Assembly: GCA_012932295.1 (NCBI GenBank)
Contig: JAAONU010000013.1
Location: 9,698,821-9,762,820, forward strand
Direction: 5' to 3'
Source: Cyclina sinensis
Lineage: Eukaryota; Mollusca; Bivalvia; Venerida; Veneridae
DNA: 64,000 nucleotides
Position 1 is the stretch's first letter. Each line of letters starts with the position of its first letter. Shown here piece by piece: positions 26,501-38,500 of this stretch. The translations under genes and the position numbers were made by a program. The notes under the pieces are model-generated. The model did not search any database, was not told where the DNA came from, and saw only the letters and a list, made by a program, of their open reading frames with translations.

Positions 26501-29500
26501 CCTCAGGAAAGTTCATTAAAAAAATTTACTGGCATTGTTAATTCAGATGCATGCCTCATTTTGCGTCGGATAGCTAGCAGGGTTGGTATTTCACCTGCAA
26601 GTGTTCTAAAGTGTAAGTTAAAAATGCTTTGCATTACTGCTAGATGGACAGCACATTTTCTGACTGATGAGCAAAAGCACATTTGAGTTGTAGTCACTAG
26701 AAATCTCTTGAAACTGTACCCAAAATATGACATAAAAAGTTTTTTCCACTCATGTGACAGGGGACGAAACACTATTTTGAACCAACTTAAAGTTTAGCAA
26801 TAGAATATGAGCAACAAAAAAGGTATAGGTTTACTACCATTGCAAAAAGTCTTACAAGTGTAAAGAAGGTTATGTTCGTATTTCTTTAAATATACATGAC
26901 CCATAGCTTCAAGCTGCTGTTCTGAAGGGAAAATCCTTTACTATGGCTTTCTACAAAAACAATTATCTGTAAAAACTGAAATTGAAAAGCATATGCAATG
27001 TCCAGGTAGGGGTATACAGTACATATCACTGTTGAATGACAGTGAGCCATCAAACAAGTCTGCAATTGCACAGGACTTTTTGAAGAAAGAAGAGGTTTGT
27101 GTCATACCCCATGCCCCTTATTTGTCAGATCTAGCACCATGTGACTTTTGCTTAAAATAAAAAACATTTATCTGTTAGAAAGTAAAACTCTCGACAAGGA
27201 TTGGGGTTAGCTGTTTTCCAGTGTATGCAGGGTATACCTAAATCCAACTATAAAAATGCTTTTAAATATCCGATCAAATGATTGAAACTGTATATTTTTC
27301 AAAAGGGAGTATAGACCGTTCCAGAAATTAGTTCCTCCCTAATTACCTCTCTTGCATCCGCCATTAAGGGACTGCGCAGATCGAAGCAGTTTGATAATGC
27401 AGAGCTTTGAAAAAGTCCCATTTTTAGAGCTGTAATGTAATTGTGACGTTGCATGTTAGAGAAACAGATTCATATAAACCACATGAAGCATTTATTATCA
27501 GCAAAGATATATCCCATGGTCTTCTAAATGAAAAAAAGAATATCTGTAAACGATTTTTTGCTGACATCTCAATCTATTGAACTGTGAAATAAAGGTCTTG
27601 TGATATTCTCCGATAGATTAATTCTTTTTATTTTATCAAAATTTCACGAAAAAAAACTGCTGTTAAAAAGTACATGTTTCTATCTTAAAAAAATCTGTCC
27701 AAAAGGGTACAGTTATAAAGGTGTCATAATAATTTTGTTTTTCGTATTACAAGAAATATCCACAACAGCAATGTTAAAAATAAGAAGAAGGAAAGAAAAC
27801 GTATTATTATAAGATCAATATCTTACAAACGTGTGGCTTGCAACTGTTGTTTTCTTTCTACATGCACAAACTCACACGTACATATCAATACTTTGCAACA
27901 ACAGATTTCCCTAATGCAAGAAATAAAGAATAGAAAATAAGGCAACAAATGCTAAATTTCATACAGTCTTGAAAATCTTGTTTGTAAAGAAGAAAATGTA
28001 TTCTTAAATTTCATATAACAATCAGGAACAAATAAAGACCATGTTTTATAGCCTTCAGGCATTTTCTCAAGAGCAAATTTCGTTATTACTGTGTTTTACT
28101 GTGACTGATCAAGCAAGACCGACAATGACAATTAATGGTGACTTATCAAAACAAAGACAGTATGTCACCCCCATATTACGTAACCACATTCTTTCACCAC
28201 AGGACACCGCCAAAGACAAAAGAGATTTTGATAATAAAAGAAATGTTAAATAATGCATATTCATTGTCAAGTATTCTTTGAAACTGTTTCAAAGAATAAA
28301 ACATATTTTAGTTAAAATAGAGTGAACATGCGGTTGATGAGGGAGATGTTTAATTTTATCATTTTGTCCCATTTGTAAGCTTTCAGAATTGTTCAAATAA
28401 TTGAAATCATAGTTTCACCTTTTGAAAAGGAAAACAGTGCTTTCAATATTATTTGCGTTTTAAACATATTATATGTATTTTACACAACTCAAACTTCCAC
28501 TTTGAACAGTCCATGGTCTTTTTTCACAGTCTTTCAAGTGTTAAATATTTCAAGTTAATGATATATTCAAGTCAGGAATAAAACATACAAAAAAAGTGAT
28601 AAAAATACAATAAAATGATGTTTATTCTGCAACAAAATTCACGCAATATAAGGCAGTATGTCAGCTTGAAATGTGCTAAAGTTATCCAGATTTATACTCA
28701 TAACATCATAGTAAGGTTTAGCAGTCCTTTAATGGCGGTTGGTCAAGTGATCTTCATAATGGCTGCGGTCAATTTATCAATTATGCAACGGTCTATTATG
28801 AAGGCATGAAATAAACAAAATCAGTGTTCAGTACATACAACTGATTTACAGGACCCAATAATGTTACATCTGAAAACATCCTCGTGCTTGTCATCAAGTC
28901 ATTGAAAAAAAAAGTTTGAACTTGTGTAACTTTACATACTTAGTCACAGACAAAGCTGTGTTTCTGAATCAATGTAAAAGTATTTCAATAATATTTCAGG
29001 TGGGCAGTTCTGCTTAATTAAAGATCCTCTTTCACTTAGAAAGATAAAATAAAAATATGATCCAGATTTACATAATTACCGGTAAGTCCTATACCTATGC
29101 TTCTAACAAGTAATTATGAAAATCAGCCCTTAATCTTCATAACACCAGTGATTTAACTAACTGAATGCCAGAGGGTTAAGAGTAAAGCAAAACAGTGGAG
29201 GGGTGGGGAGGAATGGGCAGGAGTGGAAAAGGGAAATTTCAAGCAGTAATTTAATAGATAAGTTGCTTAAAACAGGTGGTTGAATGTATGATCTCTACTG
29301 TATAGATGCATTTAGTTCACCTGCTGTAGTTAGAAGTTTTGTCTGACACCTTGACATCTAGTACTAGTAATACAGATAATAGTCATTTTATATGCAATAA
29401 TCGCATTAAAATGAATCTTGTCCGGGGGGGGGGGGCCGGGGGGGGTCAGTTCAGATTTAATTGAGATAGTATGGAACAGTCTGTAAACTGGTTCTTATTA

Positions 29501-32500
29501 TATGCAAATTGACCCTTCTTCTTCATTTTGATATCAAACTGGTAAGATTACAAAATCAGATAAATAAAGGTATTCAGGGTCTTTCAACAAATAATTTTTT
29601 CTCATGTCTCTGAAGCCAGTATCCACACTCAAACAAATATCATAAAGAATTTGAATTTGTGATTTATTACTGGTATATTCTGGTGTACTGGCTTGGTTAA
29701 GGCAACATCCAAGCTTGGCCTGTCTGTAATGAGTGGCTCCCTTAGTAAGGCACAAAAACCCATGTCCCCAGCACATTGGGTAGCATGTGTTAGGGTCAGA
29801 GCAATTCTTCTTACTCAGGGTACTTCTGTTTTGTAAAGGTAAATTGTTGCAGTGCATTTGGGTTATACAAGTATTCATTTAATTATTCATTGAGTAGCAT
29901 TCCGATTTATAGAACTTTGAAAAAAATGGAATGCTCTAAATTTTAGGATACATCTATTAAAACAAGAAAATTAACAAAACTAGAGCTATCACTGAATGTG
30001 ATTAATATCCCTGAAATACCTTGTTGTCAGAGGATGAGGGGAAATATAAAAGTTTCAAACACACCTACACTTATTGGTGATCTTGCACACCAATTAAGTT
30101 TCAAATCAGTAGTCCTAGAGATTCTGAAATTGTTTGCATCACTAGATTTTGCTATGATGGGTTGTAAAACCACTGTGCATGCACTAGCATGCATGAAAAA
30201 CACTTCATGCACATCACACTTTTCAGTGAACATGCAGTTTCATATAAACAGTCCTAGAAAAATGGAAGTAGTTCGCATCACCCAATTAGGCAAGCATGAA
30301 AATGTCATACACATCTACTCTTACTGATGAGCATCCACACCAAGTTTCAAGTTAATAGTCCCAGAAATGTGGAAGTAGTTATTGTCACAAGATTTTTGCA
30401 ACACTGAACAGACATTTAAAATCTGCAATGGATGATTAAAAATCCTACATTAGTTTAATTACAGACACACCCCCTCTGTGAGATCACATTTAATCCCAAG
30501 TCTATGATTTTAATATTTTTTTTTGGAGGACCAATGCTTAACATGAAATATCTAAACTCTAGGGTTTTTGGTTTCAGACCAGAAGAATTTTTAATTTTTC
30601 ACGACTGACCGTGATTTTTTCATGCATCTTGTGAAAGGTCTACTAAACAGTGCTATATAAAAATATCTAGACTCCAAGCCATTCATTTTCCCTACTAAAC
30701 TATGCTATATTCATAATATCCAGACTCCAGGCCCTTTATTTCAGGGATTTTTGAAGTTTACCCTTGAAATGTATATTTAAACTAGAGATGTGTCCATAGA
30801 TAAGCCCCCACATTCCACTGTATTGTCACAAAAAATCCTGTACAATTACAGGTGCGTATAAACATTGTCCTTAAGATTAAGGAGTCTAAAAATGCTATAT
30901 TTTGCTTAATCAGGGGGTCATAAGTCTGCTGATCTCCAATAAATTTGCATTAAAATACCCAGGTGTGTAATTTCACATGCTGACAACTACTCTTAGAAAG
31001 TTTCATGGCTCTAGCAGTTATACTTTTGGAGTTACATGCAACACAAGTCTAAAAATGCTATATTTTGCTTAATCAGGAGGCGTAAGTCTGCTGATTTCCA
31101 ATTTATTTGCATTAAAATACCCAGGTGAATAGGTTCACATGCTGACAACTATTCTTAGAAAGTTTCATGGTTCTAGCAGTTATACTTTTGGAGTTACATG
31201 CGACACAAGTCTAAAAATGCTACTTTTTGCTTAATCAGGGGGGCATAAGTCCGCAGATCTCCAATTAATTTGCGTCAAAATACACAGGTGCATAAGTTCA
31301 CATGCTGACAACTACTTTGGGAGTTACATGCAACACAAGTCTAAAAATGCTACTTTTTGCTTAATCAGGGGGGTATATGTTCGCAGATCTCCAATAAATT
31401 TGCGTCAAAATACACAGGTGCATAAGTTCACATGCTGACAACTACTTTTGGAGTTACATGCGACACAAGTCTAAAAATGCTACTTTTTGCTTAATCAGGG
31501 GGGCATAAGTCCGCAGACCTCCAATAAATTTGCATCAAAATACACAGGTGCATAAGTTCACATGCTGACAACTACTTTTGGAGTTACATGCGACACAAGT
31601 TTAAAAATGCTACTCTTTGCTTAATCAGGGGGGCATAAGTCCGCAGATCTCCAGAAAATTTGTGTCAAAATACACAGGTGCATAAGTTCACATGCTGACA
31701 ACTACTTTTGGAGTTACATGTGACACAAGTCTAACAAGAAATGTTTGAAAAACATACATGCCCCCCAGCAGCACCTAATTGCTTGTGGTTAGGCCAAAGC
31801 GTTCTCTAGTTATTGATCAGAAATTGTTTTTAAGATCAAGGTTGCTGTGGCCTTGACCTTTGACCTAATGACCTCAAAATCAATAGGGGTCATCTACTGG
31901 TGATGACCAACCAGCATACCAAGTTTGGTGAACCTAGGTCAAAGCGTTCTCTAGTTATTGATCGGAAACCGTTTTTAAGGATGAAAGTCTCTGTGATCTT
32001 GACCTTCGACCTAATGACCTCAAAGTCAATAGGGGTCATCAACTGGTGATGACCAACCAGCATACCAAGTTTGGTGAACCTAGGTCAAAGCGTTCTCTAG
32101 TTATTGATCGAAAACCGTTTTTAGGATGAAAGTCTCTGTGATCTTGACCTTTGACCTAATGACCTCAAAGTCAATAGGGGTCATCTAATGGTGATGACCA
32201 ACCAGCAAACCAAGTGTGGTGAACCTAGGTCAAAGCGTTCTCTAGTTATTGATCTGAAACAAAGTGTCTACCGACGGACCGACCAACAGACCTACAGACC
32301 GACTGACATTTGGTAATGACCAACCAGCACACAAAGTTTGGTGAACCTAAGTCAAAGCATTCTTTAGTTATTGATTGGAAACTGTTTTTAGGATCAAGGT
32401 CCCTGTGAGCTTAACCTTTGACCTAATGACTTCAAAATCAATAGGGGTCATCTACTGGTGATGACCAACCAGCATACCAAGTTTGGTGAAATTAGGGGAT

Positions 32501-35500
32501 AGCTTTCTCTAGTTATTGATCGGAATCTGTTTTAAAGATGAAAGTCTCTGTGATCTTGACCTTTGACCTAATAACCTCAAAGTCAATAGGGGTCATTTAC
32601 TTCTGATGACCAACCAGCATACCAAGTTTGGTGAACCTAGGTCAAAATGTTCTCTAGTTATTGATCCGAAACCGTTTTTAAGGATGAAGGTCCCTGTGAG
32701 CTTGACCTTTGACCTAATGACCTCAAAATCAATAGGGGTCATCTACTTGTGATGACCAACCAGCATACCAAGTTTGGTGAACCTTAGTCAAAGCGTTCTC
32801 TAGTTATTGATCGGAAACCGTTTTTAGGATGAAAGTCTCTGTGATCTTGACCTTTGACCTAATGACCTCAAAGTCAATAGGGTCATCTACTGGTGTTGAC
32901 CAACCAGCACTAAGTTTGGTGAACCTAGGTCAAAGCGTTCTCTAGTTATTGATCGGAAACTGTTTTTAGGATGAAAGTCTGTGAGCTTGACCTTTGACCT
33001 AATGACCTCAAAGTCAATTGAAGTCATCTACTGGTAATGACCAACCAGCACACCAAGTTTGGTGAACCTAGGTCAAAGCGTTCTCTAGTTATTGATCCGA
33101 AACCGTTTTTAAGGATGAAGGTCCCTGTGAGATTGACCTTTGACCTAATGACCTCAAAATCAATAGGGGTCATCTAATGGTGATGACCAACCAGCAAACC
33201 AAGTGTGGTGAACCTAGGTCAAAGCGTTCTCTAGTTATTGATCTGAAACAAAGTGTCTACCGACGGACCGACCGACAGACCTACAGACTGACTGACATTT
33301 GCAAAACTATATGCCCCCTCATCTTCGATGGGGGGCATAAAAATGCTACTTTTTGCTTAATCAGGGGGGGCATAAGTCCGCAGACCTCCAATAAATTTTT
33401 GTCAAAATACACAGGTTCACATGCTGACAACTACTTTTCAAAAGTTTCATGGCTCTAGCAGTTAAAGGTTTGGAGTTACATGTGACACAAACCAGTCTAC
33501 ATACGGACAGTGTGCAAAAGGGACAGCAGACGGACGGACAAGGGCATAACTATAAGCACCCCCCACCCCCACCAAGTGGTGGGGGGGCATAAAAACCCTT
33601 AAGGCAGGGCCAACAGGTAACCCAGAAATTTAAATTGAACAAACTTTGTAGAAGTCTACCAGGCTCTGCTACATAATAAGTATCTAGACTCCAGGCCCTT
33701 CAGCCCAGGTAAAAAGATTTTAAAAGTTTTTTTTATGACCCCCTTCGATGGGTCTAATAGTGACACAAGGTCCAAATACTGAGCAATCTTGATCTTGATT
33801 TACTAGACATCTCTACACACTAAATTTTAGAGCTCTTGAACTAATGGTTTTTGACAATATCTTTAAAAAAATCTTTTTATATAGAATGTACAACCACCAG
33901 AGTTCTGCATGGAATGGAATCTTAACAAATTTGGTAGAACTTCATGCAAAGAACATCTCCACTGGGTTTCATCAAATTTAGACCAGTGGTTTCAGAGGAA
34001 ATGATGTTTATGGCAAGTGGAAGTGTATGACAAATGGAATGGTAACATGATAGCTCACCATGAGCCTCTGGCAACGGAACAAGATAGAATTATAATACCA
34101 ACCTCTGGTACACATTTCATCTTGTTTAGACTTGATGCAACAAACTTCCAGGACTTGGCGGCACATACGCTGGTCAGTGTCTTTTATAGCAGCAATCTCC
34201 TCATAGTAATCATCGCAGCGGTCACTCCTTTTGGCCCAGTCTGTCCCCAGCCCACAACACACATTTACAATCTGTGTCATATCAGCTGAAGAAGAAACAG
34301 TAAAGAGCAGGGATCCAGTAGCAGTGATATCAAAATATGGCAATAAAGGGCCATTACTATTAGATCTAGGCCAAAATGGTTTCAGTTAAATGTATGCCTA
34401 CACATATCTGCTGGTAATGTTACTTTTAATTCTATACTGTCTTCCAAATTGTGATTTAATAAAATTTAACAATGACTATCTTGATACTGGCTCTTTAAGT
34501 TAAGAACATCTCTAGCAATATCCATGTCAAGGTATTAATAACTGGCCAATGAATATAAATTATAACTATAACTCTGCAAGTCGGACGTGTCGCCTGACAA
34601 TAGCATACCAGTTATTTAACTTTTTTTCTATGGAATGGGGAATTTATAGGTCCCAGACAAGAATTAAGTATGAAAAATTAAACAAGAGGGCCATGATGGC
34701 CCTGGATCGCTCACCTGAGTACTTTGGCTGTAGGTTTGCTGTTAAGCAGTATTTCATTTTTTAATTGAAAATATCTAAGTGCCTTCAAACCAAATATGTA
34801 AAACATCAGTCAATAAATAAAGGCTCTATGACAGAAAGTAGAAATATCTATTATAAGCTATGGTGACCTTGACCTCGACCCAGTGACCTCAAACCCTACA
34901 CATGGGTAGAGGTCCATGCAAGGAACCTATATACTGAATATCAAAGATATTGGTCTATAAATGAAGGCTTTATGAGGTACAGTAGATAAATCTATTTTTA
35001 GCCTCCGTGACCTTTAACCTAATCTAATAATGTGAACAACCAAACAAGCTTTCTGACAAACTGCCAGGATATTTGGACTGAAACAGTAGCCTCTAGAGCC
35101 TTAACAAGATATTTCTATTTTTGGGCTCTGTGACCTAGTTTTTTACCCCAGGTGACCGATAATCGAACCTGACCTAGAAACCATCAAAATAACCTTTCTG
35201 ACATATTTCCAGAATATTTGGGCTGAAAATGTTACCTGTAGAGTGTAAACAAGGTTTTTCCAAATTTAAGCTCTGTGACCTAGTTTTTTACCCCAGATGA
35301 CCCATATTCGAAATTGGGCTAGAAATCATTCATACAACCTTTCTGACATATTTCCAGGATATTTGGGCTGAAAATGTTACCTCTAGAGTGTTAACAAGAT
35401 TTTTCCATATTCAGGCTGTGTGACCTAGTTTTTGACCCCAGATGACCCATATTCGAACTTGACCTAGAAATCATCGAAACAACCTATCTGACATATTTCC

Positions 35501-38500
35501 AGGATATTTGGGCTGAAAATGTTACCTCTAGAGTGTTTACAAGGTTTTTCCATATACAGGCTGTGTGACCTAGTTTTGGAGCCCACATGACCCATATTCC
35601 AACTTGAGCTAGAAATCATCTTAACAAGCTTTCTGACAGTTTTTCAGAAAATTTGGGCTAAAAATGTTACCTCTAGAGTGTTAACAAGGTTTTACCATAT
35701 TTGGGCTGTGTGACCTAGTTTTTGAACCCACATGACCCATATTCAAAACTGAGCTAGAAATCATCAAAACAACCTTCCTGACATATTTCCAGGATATTTT
35801 GGCTGAAACAGTAGCCTCTAGAGCCTTAACAAGATATTTCTATTTTTGGGCTCTGTGACCTAGTTTTTTACCCCAGATGACCCATATTTGAACTTGACCT
35901 AGAAACCATCGAAATAACCTTTCTGACATATTTCCAGAATATTTGGGCTGAAAATGTTACCTGTAGAGTGTAAACAAGGTTTTTCCAAATTCAAGCTCTG
36001 TGACCTAGTTTTTGACCCCAGATGACCCATATTCGAAATTGGGCTAGAAATCATCAATACAACCTTTCTGACATATTTCCAGGATATTTCGGCTGAAAAT
36101 GTTACCTCTAGAGTGTTAACAAGGTTTTTCCATATTCAGGCTGTGTGACCTAGTTTTTGACCCCAGATGACCCATATTCGAACTTGAGCTAGAAATCATG
36201 GAAACAACCTTTCTGACATATTTCCAGGATATTTGGGCTGAAAATGTTACCTCTAGAGTGTTAACAAGGTTTTTCCATATACAGGCTGTGTGACCTAGTT
36301 TTGGAGTCCACATGACCCATATTCCAACTTGAGCTAGAAATCATCTTAACAAGCTTTCTGACAGTTTTTCAGGAAATTTGGGCTAAAAATGTAGCCTCTA
36401 GAGTGTTAACAAGGTTTTACCATATTTGGGCTGTGTAACCTAGTTTTTGACCCCACATGACCCATATTCAAACTTGAGCTAGAAATCATCAAAACAACCT
36501 TTCTGACATATTTCCAGGATATTTTGGCTGAAAATGTTACCTCTAGAGTGATAAAAAGGTTTTTCCATATTTCGTCTCAGTGACCTAGTTTTTGACCCCA
36601 GATGACCCATATTCGAACCTGGGCTAGAAATAATCCAAATAACCTTTCTGACATATTACAAGGATATATGGGCTGAAAATGTTACCTCTTCAGTGTTAAC
36701 AAGGTTTTTCCATATTTGGGCTCTGTGACCTAGTTTTTGACCCCAGATGACCCATATTCGAACTTGAGCTAGAAATCATGGAAACAACCTTTCTGACAAA
36801 TTTCCAGATTATTTGGGCTGAAAATGTAGCCTCTAGAGTGTTAACAAGAATGTTCTATTTTTGGGCTCTGTGACCTAGTTTTTGACCCCAGATGACCCAT
36901 ATTTGAACTTGAGCTAGAAATCATAGAAGCAACCTTTATGACAAATTTCCAGATTATTTGGGCTAAAAACATTACCTCTAGAGTGTTAACAAGATTTTTC
37001 TATTTTTGGGCTCCTTGACCTAGTTTTTGATCCCATATGACCCATATTCGAACTCGTCCGAGTAATTACTGGGAAAAACATCCTGACCAAGTTTCGTGAC
37101 AATTGGAGCAAAAATGTGACCAGTAGAGTGTTAACGAACTAAATGTGAACGGACGACGGACGACGGACATTCATCGATCCTAATAGCTCACCCTGAGCCA
37201 GCTCAGGTGAGCTAAAAAGGGCAATACTAAAAAGTTATGCAAAAGAGAATTATATTTCTTGGGCACTGCACCTCTCCACAGTGAGTTCTATTCACCTATG
37301 AAGTTTCAAGTTGATATCTTCAATGCCTTTTGAGTTATGCCCCGGACAAGAATTAAGTATGAAAAATTAAAAAAGGGCAATAACTAAAAAGTTATGCAAA
37401 AGAGAATTATATTTCTTGGGCACTGCACCTCTCCACAATGAGATCTATTCACCTATGAAGTTTCAAGTTGATATCTCCAGTACTTTTAGAGTTATACCCC
37501 AGACAAGCATATTCACCTATGAAGTTCCAAGTTGATACCTCCAGTACTTTGAGAGTTATGCCCTTGACAAGAAAATTGGGACGCTGCCGCCGACACCGAT
37601 GAGTACACCACAAGTAACAACATGTGTCCCCTGACTATAGTCAGGTGACACAAAAACTAGGAATATGTTGTCAAAAATAAAACCAAAGAGTTCAAAATTG
37701 CAATATACCTTTGAGCGTTATCTTCATGAAAAATAATATTCATAGCATTTACCCGTAGTTTTTTAAAAAAAAAATCTTTATTATTTTATCAAATCTTTTT
37801 TATCAGTAAAAATTAAATTGTCAATATAAGTAACTGTAGAGCATTTTAGTCTTCAACTGTGAAAATGACTTTTTCAGATGCATTTACCGGTACATTATGA
37901 CCTTGACATTCCCCTAGATACATGTATGTGCAAAATTATTAAAATCTCTATAAGCATAAAAGTTATAGCCAAGTCCAGCTGAATTACACTTATGAATGTT
38001 GATGTGTAAGTATGACCTTGACTTACTCACGATCAAGGTACACATTTAAGTTAGCAAAATCAGTTAAAATCTCAAGTAAAAGTTAAAGCTCAGACAAGCT
38101 AAAATTGTTTATTACCTTTGACATCATATTATGACCTTGACCTTTGAGAAACAGACCTTGTCCTTTTGACAACTATGTCTTACAAGGTACATGATAGTTC
38201 ATATTTGAGACCCTATTTTAAAATCATTTGATGCACAGCAGACTTATACCCAAGACAATTTACACATCTTTTACATTTGATATCTCTGTGTGACCTTGAC
38301 CTTTGAGAACCACTTGGTTCTTAACTGCAACACTGTCTCACCAAGGCTCATTTTGTGCAAACATGTTTTAAAAACCCACAGACAAGCTAAATTACACATC
38401 TTTGACATTTTATATCTCAGTGTGACCTTGACCTTTGAGAAACACTTGGTTCTTAACTGCAACATTGTCTCACCAAGGCTCATTTTGTGCAAACATGTTT

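Noticed and set aside
29534..29878. Cysteine-rich minus-strand frame within FBLN1 intron 2, possible extra exon
   Set aside because: With the acceptor available (ACAAAACAG) and the required phase 1, the exon hits a stop within four codons. The cysteines do not follow EGF or anaphylatoxin spacing.
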